Assembly (NCBI RefSeq): GCF_015694525.1
Contig: NZ_JADQDM010000001.1
Coordinates: forward strand, 868,001-932,000
Source of the DNA: Hymenobacter ruricola
Lineage (GTDB): Bacteria; Bacteroidota; Bacteroidia; Cytophagales; Hymenobacteraceae
Length of the DNA: 64,000 bases
Direction of reading: 5' to 3'
The position numbers and the translations under genes are program-made. Of this stretch, positions 31,931 to 41,700 are shown in pieces. The notes under the pieces are model-generated. The model saw only the letters and a program-made list of their open reading frames with translations. It searched no databases and was not told the DNA's origin. Numbering within the stretch: the first letter of the stretch is position 1; every line of letters starts with the position of its first letter.

Positions 31931-32887
31931 TTATTCAGCGCGCCGAGGAGTAGGTAAAGGCAGATACTCAAGCACCGCTGCGTTGATGCCGGCATTGTTC
32001 AGCGCTAGCTGAAAATCTGCAAGTAGCTCAGGCAATGACGTATAATGCTTGCTGCCTGTGCCGAGGTGATGACCGTATTGTAAGTAGATGTTGCCAAATG
32101 GGTTAGATGCTTTGTCCCCGAGGTTTAGCAGCTGATGAAACCACAACGACTCGCGCTGACCAAACTTGCGGCTGTCGGCAGCGGCATCTCCGGTTGCGTA
32201 GTAGCGAATCTTCTTAGGGTCGACCTGGTCGCTGTGGCACTCGTCCACGAAGGCTTGCAAAGCGGCGGCCCGGGTGGGAGCATCAAAAGCAGGCACGGCT
32301 AGCAGCGCTATCAAGTCGGTGAGGTCTTTGTAGCGGGGGCGCACCAGGGTCTGGTGTAGCTTCCAGGCCACTTGCAAGGCCAGCGGACAGGTGCGCGGCA
32401 CGAGAAAGGTCTCCCCGTCGAGGGGGTGGTAGGTGAGCGGGACTGGCGGCGGCTCCACCACCAGGTTGAAGCTTACATCAACCGAAATGCTGAGCATTGT
32501 GGCTTCGGTGGCGGGAGAATAGCTGGGTAACCAGACGCCTATATCCGTATTCACGGTGGGGAAATCGTCGGTCATGGCATAGTCCATCATGCGCCAGAAC
32601 GTGTTTTCCCGGAAGCTCTGGAAAGTGAAGCCGTCGGTGGCGGGCTGCTCGGTTACGGCCGTAGCCCAGGCATTGAGCAGGGTGCGCATTTGCTCTTCGC
32701 TCTGGGCTGGAGTGAGGCACACCCAATCCAAGTCCTGCGGAATCCGCTGCTCGGGGTGAGCAAAGTATTGGCGCGTTACGAAGCTGCCCTTCAGCATAAA
32801 TGGGCCACCTACTGCTGCCGCCCGCCGAATAAAGGCCTCCTGCGCCAGCATTTCATTGTGCGGAGTCCAAAGTTTTTCGGGTGTCAT
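31931..32887 (-). CDS. AbiEii/AbiGii-like nucleotidyltransferase
   Basis: A 318-residue soluble protein. Near residue 33 it shows the nucleotidyltransferase-like signature FMLKGSFVTRQYF followed by RIPQDLDWVCLTP, equivalent to the GGT/S-helix and D-x-D motif of AbiEii-type enzymes. Later segments PRTCPLALQVAWKLHQTLVR and RYKDLTDLIAL match the AbiEii family's K-x-DxxDL element. In toxin-antitoxin systems such proteins transfer nucleotides to tRNA or proteins. Here no AbiEi-type antitoxin (winged helix) precedes it. Instead an unrelated conserved protein gene lies 63 bp upstream on the same strand. Toxin activity is therefore unproven. Confidence 0.82.
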   Translation of the reverse strand: MTPEKLWTPHNEMLAQEAFIRRAAAVGGPFMLKGSFVTRQYFAHPEQRIPQDLDWVCLTPAQSEEQMRTLLNAWATAVTEQPATDGFTFQSFRENTFWRMMDYAMTDDFPTVNTDIGVWLPSYSPATEATMLSISVDVSFNLVVEPPPVPLTYHPLDGETFLVPRTCPLALQVAWKLHQTLVRPRYKDLTDLIALLAVPAFDAPTRAAALQAFVDECHSDQVDPKKIRYYATGDAAADSRKFGQRESLWFHQLLNLGDKASNPFGNIYLQYGHHLGTGSKHYTSLPELLADFQLALNNAGINAAVLEYLPLPTPRRAE

Positions 32888-32950
32888 AAGGTGTCGTTAC
32901 TAATTATCAGTTGTTATTCATCAGGCCCTTTTGAACACGGACAACTGAAA

Positions 32951-33559
32951 TCAGGTGGTTAGCCAACCGGCATCGAGCGATATCTGGCTGTCAAAAAAAC
33001 AAAATTCGGCTTGCTGCTTGGCTACGTTCCAGCCATTGGCGGCTAGTCCGTCCTGTACCGCTGCTACGCGGGCAGCGAACTGGGCAACTGGCCCGAACTC
33101 GCGCAGGGTAACGAAACGGGTATCTGGCCGATGGCGCAACGCATTGGAGGAGAGGTGTACCGCGTGCTGCTCACACCAGGCCCGCAGCTCCGCTTCCCGC
33201 TCATACCATACCCGGCCGTGCCACTCATAGTATGTGCCGCCCGTTGCAAGCTGCGCCAGGCGTGCCCAGGCCGCGCCCCAGGCTGGTACCTCCAGCTTAA
33301 GCCGTAGCACCGAGTAGCCACCATCTCCAAACTGCTCCGCCAGCTTCCTCGCCTCTACGAGCGCAGTGGCTGGGGCGATATCCGTTTTTACAAGGCTCAA
33401 CATCGGTTGCTGGCAATGCTGGCCCCGTGCCAGTTCAATAAGCAAGGCCTTGCCACCAACCCGCTGGCACAATGCCTCAAAGCCTGCCAACCCGTTAGGC
33501 GTCAGTGGAGCAGTAGTCAGGTGAAACTCAACTGGTAAGGCATTTAAGGAATAAGACAC
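32951..33559 (-). CDS. Conserved protein of unknown function paired with the AbiEii-like gene
   Basis: A 202-residue protein read from a GTG at 33559 (MSYSLNALPVEFHLTT). The frame extends upstream to 33652 but that part crosses the clpX terminator. Recognisable segments are VEFHLTTAPLTPNGLAGFEA, KALLIELARGQHCQQPMLSL, YSVLRLKLEVPAWG, HLSSNALRHRPDTRFVTLRE and FCFFDSQISLDAGWLT. From memory, proteins with the order HLT, LLIELxRG, QPM, RFVTLR and DSxxxLDAGW occur in other phyla beside an AbiEii-type gene, but I cannot name the family. No signal peptide or membrane segment. It precedes the nucleotidyltransferase by 63 bp on the same strand, so the two form a likely operon. Confidence 0.75.
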   Translation of the reverse strand: MSYSLNALPVEFHLTTAPLTPNGLAGFEALCQRVGGKALLIELARGQHCQQPMLSLVKTDIAPATALVEARKLAEQFGDGGYSVLRLKLEVPAWGAAWARLAQLATGGTYYEWHGRVWYEREAELRAWCEQHAVHLSSNALRHRPDTRFVTLREFGPVAQFAARVAAVQDGLAANGWNVAKQQAEFCFFDSQISLDAGWLTT

Positions 33560-33630
33560 GGAAAGGCAAGGCGCGTAAGTAGTGCATGGAGGTGCTCCAA
33601 ACGGAAGTCGGCTTTTGAAAGTAAGCCAAC

Positions 33631-33666
33631 AAAAATGGGAAGCCCGGCCCAAACCGAACTTCCCAC
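33631..33666 (-). terminator. Intrinsic terminator of clpX
   Basis: On the minus strand GTGGGAAG pairs with CTTCCCAT around a GC-rich loop and is followed by TTTTTG. It lies 43 bp after the clpX stop. The next minus-strand gene starts about 70 bp further on, so it probably insulates that pair from clpX transcription. Confidence 0.75.
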
Positions 33667-33708
33667 GACCAAATACTGACTGCTCAGTATCGACTATCAG
33701 TCATCAAA

Positions 33709-34932
33709 CTACGCCGCCCGCATGTGGCGCAGCGTCGACTTCTCAAACTTGCTGCGGCAGTAGCTCAGGTTGATTTGCAGCGTGTCCGCGCCTTCTTCCG
33801 AGGGCATCTCGAACATGGCATCGGTCATGATGCTCTCGCAAATGGAGCGCAGGCCGCGCGCGCCGAGGCGGTACTCGTCGGCCTTCTCCACGATGTATTC
33901 GAGGGCGTCTTCGGTGAAGCTGAGTTCGATGTTCTCCATGCCGAACAGGCGCTTGTACTGGCGCACGAGCGAGTTTTTAGGCTCGGTCAGAATCATGCGC
34001 AACGTGGTGCGGTCCAGCGGGTTGAGGTGGGTGAGCACGGGCAGGCGGCCGATGAGCTCCGGAATCAGGCCGAAGCTCTTGATGTCCTGGGCCGACACGT
34101 AGCGCAGGAAGTTCTCGGTGTCCACCTGCTCTTCCAGATTCGTTTTGGCAAAGCCCAACGGCTTGGTGTTCAGGCGGCTCTTGATGATGCGGTCGAGGCC
34201 CGAGAAGGCGCCGCCGCAGATGAAGAGGATGTTCTCGGTGTTCACCGAAATCATCTTTTGCTCGGGGTGCTTGCGGCCACCCTGGGGCGGCACGTTGATG
34301 TTGGTGCCTTCAAGGAGCTTGAGCAGGGCCTGCTGCACGCCCTCGCCGCTCACGTCGCGCGTGATGCTGGGGTTGTCGCTCTTGCGGGCAATCTTGTCGA
34401 TTTCGTCGATGTACACAATGCCGCGCTCGGCGGCTTCGAGGTTGTAGTCAGCCGCTTGCAGCAGGCGGGTGAGGATGCTTTCCACGTCTTCGCCCACGTA
34501 GCCGGCCTCGGTGAGCACGGTGGCATCGGCGATGCAGAAGGGCACTTGCAGGATTTTGGCCAGCATGCGGGCCAGGAAGGTTTTGCCGGTGCCGGTTTCG
34601 CCCACCATGATGATGTTCGACTTTTCAATCTGCACTTCGTCCTCGGAAGGCTTCTGCATCAGGCGCTTGTAGTGGTTGTACACCGCCACGCTCATCACGC
34701 GCTTGGCTTCGTCCTGGCCCACCACGTACTGGTCGAGGTGGTCTTTGATGGCCTTGGGCTTGATGAGGTTGAACTTGGGCTGCTTGCTGGCGTCCTGGGC
34801 CTTGGCTTCTTCGTCGAGGATGTGCTGGGCTTGGCCCACGCATTTCTCGCAAATGTGGGCGTTGATGCCCGAAATCATAACGGCAACTTCGCGCTTGCTC
34901 TTATTGCAAAAGGAACAGGATATTTCGGCCAC
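33709..34932 (-). CDS. clpX: ATP-dependent Clp protease ATP-binding subunit ClpX
   Basis: A 407-residue AAA+ unfoldase if it starts at the GTG at 34932 ([16 protein letters not shown]). A TTG at 34977 would add 15 residues, but it lies almost on the inferred transcription start. The N-terminal zinc domain has CSFC and CEKC. Walker A is GETGTGKT, Walker B is [11 protein letters not shown], and the sensor and pore motifs GYVGEDVES and [18 protein letters not shown] are intact, with the C-terminal small domain [11 protein letters not shown]. ClpX unfolds tagged proteins for ClpP. clpP is not in this window. The terminator at 33631 follows. Confidence 0.95.
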   Translation of the reverse strand: MAEISCSFCNKSKREVAVMISGINAHICEKCVGQAQHILDEEAKAQDASKQPKFNLIKPKAIKDHLDQYVVGQDEAKRVMSVAVYNHYKRLMQKPSEDEVQIEKSNIIMVGETGTGKTFLARMLAKILQVPFCIADATVLTEAGYVGEDVESILTRLLQAADYNLEAAERGIVYIDEIDKIARKSDNPSITRDVSGEGVQQALLKLLEGTNINVPPQGGRKHPEQKMISVNTENILFICGGAFSGLDRIIKSRLNTKPLGFAKTNLEEQVDTENFLRYVSAQDIKSFGLIPELIGRLPVLTHLNPLDRTTLRMILTEPKNSLVRQYKRLFGMENIELSFTEDALEYIVEKADEYRLGARGLRSICESIMTDAMFEMPSEEGADTLQINLSYCRSKFEKSTLRHMRAA

Positions 34933-34984
34933 GGAGTACGGAATAGAATAGGGTGGAAGAGAAGCTTTTTCGGACAAGCGAGTT

Positions 34985-34992
34985 CAAAGGTA
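34985..34992 (-). promoter_or_regulatory. -7 box of the clpX promoter (TACCTTTG on the minus strand)
   Basis: Plus-strand CAAAGGTA reads TACCTTTG on the minus strand. Transcription would start near 34980, leaving about 48 nt of leader before the GTG at 34932. Confidence 0.6.
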
Positions 34993-35142
34993 CGACATCG
35001 CCAACGCCTGCGGCGGGAAAAAATGGCGCAACGCTCTGGCCCGCAAATACCGCGTTTGGTGAATATTGAGTAGCTTTCAAAAAAACTTGCGCCAGACAAA
35101 GTTCATTCAATGGGGCTTTGTTTCGGGTTGGGCCAGGGGCTT

Positions 35143-38100
35143 ATGCGAACAAGACTGCTGCTGAGGACACTGTTTTTGTGCTGGGGGTTGCTTGCGATGG
35201 CCCGTCGCGGCCCGGCCCAGCAGCTCGCCCAGCGCCACTTCGGCACCACCGATGGCCTGCTGCAAAACACGGTGTATGCGCTGCTGCAAGACCACACGGG
35301 CCGGCTGTGGGCCGGCACCCGCGGCGGCGCCTGCTGGTACGACGGCACCGGGTTTCACCCGCTGGCGGCGCAGGGCCGCACCCCCGACTCCAACGTGTCG
35401 GCCCTGGCCGAGCAGGCCGACGGCACCCTCTGGCTGGGCCACTTCCACGGCGGGCTGAGCTGGGTGCGGCACGGGCGCCTGCGCCACTACCGGCCGGCCG
35501 GCTTCGATGCCAACGCCCTCGTGTTTGCCCTGTACTTCGATGATGCCCAAACGCTGTGGGTGGGCAGCAGCGCCGGCCTCTACCGCTGCCATTTTGGCCC
35601 GGCCGACACCGCCGTGGTGCACGTGGACCAACGCCAGGGCTTGCCCAACAACCAGGTAAGCGGCCTGTGCCCCGGCCCGGCCGGCCAGCTGCTGGTGGCC
35701 ACCGGCCACGGCCTGGCGCTGGTGGCGGCGGCCACCGGCCGGGTGCTGCCGGCGCCCGTGGCCCCGCTGGCCTCGCTGCCCCAGGAGGAATTTCGCCAGG
35801 TGGTGCGGGCCGCCGACACGCTGTGGTGGGCCGCCTCGTTTGGGGGCGGGGTGCTGCGCCTGAGTTGCGCCCGCCCCGGCGCCCCTTGGCGCGTGCGCCG
35901 CTACCTGAGCGGCCCGGGCTCGCCGAACGTGCTGGCCGTGCGGCCCGACGCGCGCGGCCGCCTCTGGGCCCTGAGCACGGCCGGCACCGGCTGCCTGGAC
36001 CACACCGGGCACTGGCAGTTTTACCCCGACCCGGCCAACCTCAGCTTCCGCCCCGGCCTGCTGCTCGAAGACGCCGAAAAGAATCTGTGGATAGCCCACG
36101 GCTCGGCCGGGCTCGACCAGCGGCTGGCCGACGAGCGGTTTGCCTACTACGCCGAAGCCCAGGGCCTGCCGGCGGGGGGCGTGATGACCGTGGCCCCGGC
36201 CGGGCCGGGCGCCTACTGGCTGGGTACCCACCTGGGCCTGCGGTATTTCGAGCCAGGCGCCGCCGCGGGCCGGCAGGTGCGCGACGTGCCGCAGCCCGCC
36301 GAGCTGCACACTTTCGTGCGCAGCTTCGCGGCCGACCGCCGACGCGGCCTGTGGGTGGGCACGGCCGGCTCCGTGGCCCGCTACGACTCGGCCACCGCCC
36401 GCTGGCAAAGCTTTGCCCACGTGCCAGAGCTGCAGCACAAGCGCGTGCTGGGCCTGGCCGAAGACCGCCAGGGCCGCATGTGGCTGGCCACCGAGCGCGG
36501 CGGCCTGAGCGTGTATACCCCAGCTACCGGCCGTTGGCGCACCTACACCGCCGCTGACCCGGACGGCCCCGGCACCGCGTCCTTTTGGAAACTGCTGCGC
36601 GACCGCCGCGGCCGGCTTTGGTTCGGCACCGACGACCGAGGCCTGCTCTGGCTGGACGAAGGCGGCAACGGCCGCCCCGACCGGTTTCGACAAGTGCCCG
36701 GCTCCGCGGCCCTCGCCACCCTGACGGACGTGAGCGAAGGCCGGCCCGGCGAGCTGTGGGTGACCTCGCCCGCTAACGGCCTGCTGCGCTACGACGGCCA
36801 CCGCCTGCGGCCCGTGCCCACCGCCACGTACCCGGGACATTGGCCGGCCCTGGCCCTGCTGGGCGTGGAGGCCGACCCCACCGGGCGCGTGTGGCTGGGC
36901 ACCGGCCAGGGCCTCGACTTGTACGAGCCCCGCACCGGGCGCGTGCAGCGCTTCGGGCCCGCCGAAGGTTTTTTTGGCGAAGGCGCGCAGCAGCTGGCCA
37001 CGCACCGCACCCCCGACGGCACCCTGTGGGTGGGCACCAACCAGGGCCTGATGCGCTACGTGCCCGGCGGCCGCTGGCCCAACCGGCGCCCCCCGGCCAC
37101 CCGCGTCACGGGGCTGCGCCTGTTTCTGCGCGATACCGTGGCCGCGCCCGGCCTCACGCTGGCCCACGGGCAAAACCAGCTCACCTTCGACTACCTGGGC
37201 CTGTGCCTTACCAACCCCGCCGCCGTGCGCTACCGCTACCAGCTGGTGGGGTTCGACGCCGGCTGGCAGGGCCCGGTGGCCCGCCGCAACGCTACCTATA
37301 CCAACCTGCCGCCCGGCGCCTACACCTTCCGGGTGCTGGCCGCCAACAACGAGGGCGTGTGGAGCACCCGCCCGGCTACCTACGCCTTCACCATTCGGCC
37401 GCCGTGGTGGCGCACGTGGTGGGCTTATCTATTGTATGGCAGTTTGTTTGGGCTGACCATTTACGGAGTGCGGGCGTACACCCGCAGCCGCGAGCGGGAG
37501 CGCGCCGACCGCGAGCTGGAGCGGCAGGCCCTGCGGCATCTGCAGGAAATGGACCGCGTGAAGTCGGTGTTTTTTACCAACGTCAGCCACGAGCTGCGCA
37601 CGCCGCTCACTCTCATTCTGGGGCCCGCCGAAACCCTGGCTACCGCGCCCGCCGACCCCGCCATCCGGCGCGAGGGCAGTCTGGTGCTGCGCAACGCCCG
37701 CAAGCTGCTCGCCCTCATCAATCAGTTGCTTGATTTGAGCAAGCTCGAAGCCGGGGCCCTGCGCCTGCTGCCCACCTCCGGCGACGTGGCCGCGTTCACG
37801 CGGCAGCTGGTGGTGTCGTTTTCGTCTTTGGCCGAAAGCCGCGCCATCGAGCTGCGCTGCGAAGTGCCGGCCACGCCCGTGCCGTTGGTGTTCGATGCCA
37901 GCAAGCTGGAAGAAATTATTACCAATCTGTTGGCCAACGCCTTGCGCTTTACGCCCGCCGGCGGAAGCGTGACCGTGACGGTGGCCGAAACCCCGCCCGA
38001 CCGCTACGCTCCTGACGGCGGCGTGGCCGTGGCCGTGCGCGACACCGGCCCCGGCATCGCCGCCGAGGACCTGCCCCATCTATTCGACCGCTTTTACCAA

Positions 38101-39240
38101 GCCAACAACTCTGGCGACGAGCAGCGCACGGGCACCGGCATCGGCCTGGCGCTGGTGCGCGAGCTGGTAGCGCTGCACGGCGGCACGGTGGAAGTGAGCA
38201 ACGCGCCCGGCGCCGGCGCCACCTTCACGGTGCAACTGCCGCGCCTGCTGCAGCCCGCCACTGGCGCGGCTCAGCCCGGAGTAAGCCAGCCGCTGGCGGC
38301 CCAATTAGCCCCGCCATCTTCCGCCGATGCCCCTAATGCAGATGCTGAAAGCCAGGAAAAAGGCTTGCGTGAGCTCGTGCTCATTGTGGAAGACAATGAC
38401 GAGGTGCGCGAGTTCATTCGGGCGACGCTGGCGCCGGCGGGCTACCGCCTGCTGACGGCTGCTGACGGGAAAGCGGGCGTGACGCTGGCGCGGGCGGAAG
38501 TGCCAGACTTAATCGTGAGCGATGTGATGATGCCGGGGCTGAGCGGCTACGAGGTGTGCCAGGCGTTGAAAACTGACCCTGCTACCAGCCACATTCCCGT
38601 CGTGCTGCTCACCGCCCGCTCCGGCCCCGACGCCCGCCTCGAAGGCTTCGAAACCGGCGCCGACAGCTTTCTGGCCAAGCCCTTCAGCCCGCGCGAGCTG
38701 CGGGCGCAGGTGCGCAACCTGCTGGCGCTGCGGCAAAGCGTGCAGGCCCGGCTGGCCGTACCCGCGCCGGTGGCGGCGGAAAGCCCCGCCGCTGGCACCG
38801 ACGCAGCCGTGGCCCCGGCGCCCGCCCCGCCCCAGCCGGCGGCTGACCCGCTGGCGGCGCACGAGGCGGCGGTGGCCGGGCTGCCCTCGCTGGACCAGGA
38901 GTTTCTGCGCCGGGTGAACGAATCGGTGCTGCGCCACCTGGCCGACGAGCAGTTCGGGGTGGACCAACTGGGCGCCGACATTGGCATGAGCCGCACCCAG
39001 GTGCACCGCAAGCTGAAGGCCCTCACCGGGCAGTCGCCGGGCGAGCGCATCCGGCAGACGCGGCTGCACCGGGCGCTGGCCCTGCTGCGGGCGCAGGTGG
39101 GCACCGTGGCCGAGGTGTCGTACCAGGTGGGCTTTGGCAGCCCGGCGGCATTCTCCACGGCGTTTTCGCGGCAGTTCGGCTACCCGCCCAGCGCGGCGGC
39201 CCGGCACGGCCGCGAGGCCGAGATGGAGCGCAACGGGTAG
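35143..39240 (+). CDS. Hybrid two-component system regulator (HTCS), copy 1
   Basis: A 1365-residue one-polypeptide sensor-regulator. The ATG at 35143 gives a signal peptide (LLLRTLFLCWGLLA); an ATG 11 codons upstream is possible. The periplasmic part is a two-component-regulator propeller with repeats such as DHTGRLWAGTRGG and DRQGRMWLATERGG, then a Y_Y_Y domain (about 690-745). A transmembrane helix follows at about 755-777. The histidine kinase has NVSHELRTPL with phospho-acceptor His816 and ATP-binding motifs LANALRFTPAGGSV and DTGPGI. The receiver has DVMMPGLSGYEVC with Asp1127, and an AraC-type HTH ends the protein. HTCS proteins sense glycans in the periplasm and activate uptake genes. 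It is paralogous to the gene at 46348. Confidence 0.93.
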   Translation: MRTRLLLRTLFLCWGLLAMARRGPAQQLAQRHFGTTDGLLQNTVYALLQDHTGRLWAGTRGGACWYDGTGFHPLAAQGRTPDSNVSALAEQADGTLWLGHFHGGLSWVRHGRLRHYRPAGFDANALVFALYFDDAQTLWVGSSAGLYRCHFGPADTAVVHVDQRQGLPNNQVSGLCPGPAGQLLVATGHGLALVAAATGRVLPAPVAPLASLPQEEFRQVVRAADTLWWAASFGGGVLRLSCARPGAPWRVRRYLSGPGSPNVLAVRPDARGRLWALSTAGTGCLDHTGHWQFYPDPANLSFRPGLLLEDAEKNLWIAHGSAGLDQRLADERFAYYAEAQGLPAGGVMTVAPAGPGAYWLGTHLGLRYFEPGAAAGRQVRDVPQPAELHTFVRSFAADRRRGLWVGTAGSVARYDSATARWQSFAHVPELQHKRVLGLAEDRQGRMWLATERGGLSVYTPATGRWRTYTAADPDGPGTASFWKLLRDRRGRLWFGTDDRGLLWLDEGGNGRPDRFRQVPGSAALATLTDVSEGRPGELWVTSPANGLLRYDGHRLRPVPTATYPGHWPALALLGVEADPTGRVWLGTGQGLDLYEPRTGRVQRFGPAEGFFGEGAQQLATHRTPDGTLWVGTNQGLMRYVPGGRWPNRRPPATRVTGLRLFLRDTVAAPGLTLAHGQNQLTFDYLGLCLTNPAAVRYRYQLVGFDAGWQGPVARRNATYTNLPPGAYTFRVLAANNEGVWSTRPATYAFTIRPPWWRTWWAYLLYGSLFGLTIYGVRAYTRSRERERADRELERQALRHLQEMDRVKSVFFTNVSHELRTPLTLILGPAETLATAPADPAIRREGSLVLRNARKLLALINQLLDLSKLEAGALRLLPTSGDVAAFTRQLVVSFSSLAESRAIELRCEVPATPVPLVFDASKLEEIITNLLANALRFTPAGGSVTVTVAETPPDRYAPDGGVAVAVRDTGPGIAAEDLPHLFDRFYQANNSGDEQRTGTGIGLALVRELVALHGGTVEVSNAPGAGATFTVQLPRLLQPATGAAQPGVSQPLAAQLAPPSSADAPNADAESQEKGLRELVLIVEDNDEVREFIRATLAPAGYRLLTAADGKAGVTLARAEVPDLIVSDVMMPGLSGYEVCQALKTDPATSHIPVVLLTARSGPDARLEGFETGADSFLAKPFSPRELRAQVRNLLALRQSVQARLAVPAPVAAESPAAGTDAAVAPAPAPPQPAADPLAAHEAAVAGLPSLDQEFLRRVNESVLRHLADEQFGVDQLGADIGMSRTQVHRKLKALTGQSPGERIRQTRLHRALALLRAQVGTVAEVSYQVGFGSPAAFSTAFSRQFGYPPSAAARHGREAEMERNG

Positions 39241-39341
39241 GCAGAATCCAATCGGCTACGGAGAGCCGGGTTTTACTGCAACCAGCTTTTTCAAGGCTTT
39301 TTTGGGCTGATTTGAGGGCGTTGCCACAAATCCGAAAGAAT

Positions 39342-39392
39342 GTGCAACCGCTACAGGGCTTTTGCAACGCTGAAACACGCATTTGCAACGCC
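39342..39392. promoter_or_regulatory. Three GCAAC direct repeats at 20-21-bp spacing (candidate operator)
   Basis: GTGCAACCGC, TTTGCAACGC and TTTGCAACGCC place their GCAAC cores at 39344, 39364 and 39385, that is 20 and 21 bp apart on the same face of the helix. AraC-type regulators commonly bind direct repeats about 21 bp apart. The site lies between HTCS copy 1 and the T9SS gene, about 75-125 bp before the latter's start. Confidence 0.45.
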
Positions 39393-39467
39393 TGCGAACG
39401 GCGGCGGTAGGGAAGGGCACTTGCTTTGGAACCACCAAGCCGCTCTTGTTCATCCTTCCCCAACGCC

Positions 39468-40916
39468 ATGAAAAAACACTACTTTCTAGTTGCTCTCACC
39501 GGCCTGGCCCTGGGGCTGCCCGCTTCGGCGGCCCGGGCCCAGATGACGCTTGCAGGGCCGGTTACGTTTTACATCGGCGCGGGCGGGCTGGTCACTATGC
39601 CCTCGTACCTGACCGTGGGCACCGGCGCCACGCTCACCAACGACGGCCAGCTGGACCTCGGCGGCGACCTCACCAACAACGGCACCGTGACGGCGCCCGC
39701 CGCGCCCGCTGCCCTGCTACGGGCCGTGGGCACCACCGCCCAGAGCGTGAACGGCACCGCCACAGTCGCCCTCCAAAACCTGACGGTGAACAACCCGGCC
39801 GGGGTGGCCCTGAGCACCAACGCCAACGTGGCCGGCACCCTCACCCTCACCAGCGGCTTGGTCAGCATTGCCAGCGGCACCCCCCTAGTACTGCTGCCCA
39901 CCGCGCCGGACCCGGTGGAAACCACCGGGGCGCGCCTGGTGGGGCCCGTGAGCATGGCCGCCCGCGCCGTGAACGGCACGGCCTTCGGCCCTTTTCTGGG
40001 CCTGAGCATGCCGGCTGGACCCAGCGTGGGCACCCTGACCCTGACCCGCGTGACGGGCCCCACGGCCGTTACCACGGTGGGCGGCAACTCGTCGACGGCC
40101 GTGTATTGGGAGATGGCCACCACGGCTTCGGGCAACCGCCAACTGAATTTCAGCTGGCTGGCGGCGCTCGATAATGGCCGCAATATGACCCAAGCCACGC
40201 CTTGGCGCAGCGCTTCGCCATTCACGACTTGGGTGCTGGCGGCCGGGCCCTCGGCCAACGTGACGGGCGGCGACCCGCGCACCTACGCTCCCCCCGGGGC
40301 CGCTGCGGAGCCCGTGGCCGGCCGCTTCACCTTCTCGGACCCCAGCGCCCCGCTGCCGGTGCAGCTCACGGCCTTCGAGGCCCGCCGCCAGGGGGCAGAT
40401 GCCCGGCTGGACTGGAACACGGCTTCGGAAAAGAACAGCGCCTACTTCGACGTGGAGCGCAGCCGCGACGGGGTGGCCTTTGAGCGCGCCGGGCGCGTGG
40501 CCGCGCTGGGCAGCAGCACGGCCGCGCACGACTACCAGTTTACGGACGCCAAGGTGGCGCAGTACGGCGTGCCCACGCTTTACTACCGGCTGCACCAGGT
40601 AGACAAGGACGGCACGGGCAGCTACTCGGCGGTGCGGCCGGTGGCCGTGGAAAGCGCCACGGCCCTGCTCGTGACGGCCTGGCCCAATCCTTCGGCCGGC
40701 GCCGGGCCCCACATTCGGGTGGAGCAGCCGTTTGAGGGCCCGCTCACGGCCACCCTCACCGACGCCACGGGCCGGCGCCTGGCCGAATATACCACCTCGC
40801 GCCGGGTGAGCGAAGACCTGTTTGCCACCGAAACGGCGGCCCTGGCCAGCGGGGTGTACCTGCTGCGCGTGACCACCGCCGGCACCAGCCAGGTGCTGAA
40901 GCTGGTGCGCGAATAA
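39468..40916 (+). CDS. Secreted T9SS protein with beta-solenoid-like N-terminus
   Basis: A 482-residue protein starting at the ATG at 39468. The signal peptide is FLVALTGLALGLPASA followed by ARAQ. Residues about 45-140 have repeating NNGTVTA, LQNLTVNNPAG, LSTNANVAGTLTL steps typical of right-handed beta-helix or autotransporter-like surface proteins. The middle contains an Ig-like segment found before many sorting tails (PLPVQLTAFEARRQGADARL, then DWNTASEKNSAYFDVERS). The C-terminus is a type A sorting domain (VTAWPNPSAGAGP, then ASGVYLLRVTTAGTSQ). It is probably anchored at the surface. It lies directly downstream of HTCS copy 1 and its candidate operator, so it may be a target. Confidence 0.9.
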   Translation: MKKHYFLVALTGLALGLPASAARAQMTLAGPVTFYIGAGGLVTMPSYLTVGTGATLTNDGQLDLGGDLTNNGTVTAPAAPAALLRAVGTTAQSVNGTATVALQNLTVNNPAGVALSTNANVAGTLTLTSGLVSIASGTPLVLLPTAPDPVETTGARLVGPVSMAARAVNGTAFGPFLGLSMPAGPSVGTLTLTRVTGPTAVTTVGGNSSTAVYWEMATTASGNRQLNFSWLAALDNGRNMTQATPWRSASPFTTWVLAAGPSANVTGGDPRTYAPPGAAAEPVAGRFTFSDPSAPLPVQLTAFEARRQGADARLDWNTASEKNSAYFDVERSRDGVAFERAGRVAALGSSTAAHDYQFTDAKVAQYGVPTLYYRLHQVDKDGTGSYSAVRPVAVESATALLVTAWPNPSAGAGPHIRVEQPFEGPLTATLTDATGRRLAEYTTSRRVSEDLFATETAALASGVYLLRVTTAGTSQVLKLVRE

Positions 40917-41030
40917 GCCCAAAACTGCCTCCGGCCACGAAGAGAAGCACGGGCCAAACGCCCGTTTCGGCCTGCTGCTACCTGTTGGTTTCGCCTCATC
41001 CTGCGTCTGTTACTCCATCCGCCTAACGCG

Positions 41031-41663
41031 ATGCCCACCGCCTTTGCCCCGCCCGCCCGCCGCCTGGAGCCCGCCGATTTGGCCTGGGCCACGGCGCTGC
41101 TGGCCGCGTCTTGCGCCGGCCACCCGGTGCTGAGCTACTGTTGCACCGGCCCCGACGCCCCGGCCCAACGGGTGTGGCTGCTGGAGCGGCTGCTGCGCTT
41201 CGGCCTGCGCTACGGGCGGGTGTACACCAACCCCACCCAAACGGCCCTGGCGGTGTGGCTGGGGCCGGGCCAACCGGCGGCGTCGCTGTGGCGGCTGCTG
41301 CGGTCGGGGCTGCTGCCCACGGCCTTGTGGCGCCTGCGGGGCGGCGGGCTGCGGCGCCTGCGGCACTTTCTGGCGGCCACGGCCTGGCTGCGCCGCCAAA
41401 GCGTGGCCACCACCCGCCACCACTACCTGCTGGCCCTGGCCGTGCACCCCACCGCCCGCGGCCAGGGCCAGGGCCGCCGGCTGCTGCAAGCCACCATGGG
41501 CGCCATGCAGGCCCCCCACGTGCCGTGCTACCTCGATACCCAGCTACCTGAACAGTTGCCTTTCTACCAGCGCATTGGCTTCCGCCTGATGGGGCAGTGC
41601 CCGCCCGATTTGCGGGCGGGCGGGCCCCCCACCTGGGGCTTGCTGCGCGAAGGACTGGCCTAG
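41031..41663 (+). CDS. GNAT-family N-acetyltransferase, copy 1
   Basis: A 210-residue cytosolic protein with a GNAT fold. The acetyl-CoA-binding motif is LALAVHPTARGQGQGRRLLQ (V-x-P-x-x-R-G-x-G-x-G/R pattern), and the family C-terminal part shows LPFYQRIGFRLMGQ. The central helical stretch is unusually Arg- and Leu-rich (LWRLLRSGLLPTALWRLRGG). It is clearly paralogous to the gene at 50686: both share AWLRRQS, LxVHPxAxGxGxGRRLL, PCY, and FYQxxGF at equal spacing. Each copy lies downstream of an HTCS paralogue. The substrate is unknown. Confidence 0.88.
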   Translation: MPTAFAPPARRLEPADLAWATALLAASCAGHPVLSYCCTGPDAPAQRVWLLERLLRFGLRYGRVYTNPTQTALAVWLGPGQPAASLWRLLRSGLLPTALWRLRGGGLRRLRHFLAATAWLRRQSVATTRHHYLLALAVHPTARGQGQGRRLLQATMGAMQAPHVPCYLDTQLPEQLPFYQRIGFRLMGQCPPDLRAGGPPTWGLLREGLA

Positions 41664-41700
41664 CGTTGCGTTTTTTTAGCTTGCTCATTCCTTGTTTAAT

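Noticed and set aside
33560..33652. Longer start of the AbiEii partner gene
   Set aside because: The extension crosses the clpX terminator and has no similarity to the rest of the protein.
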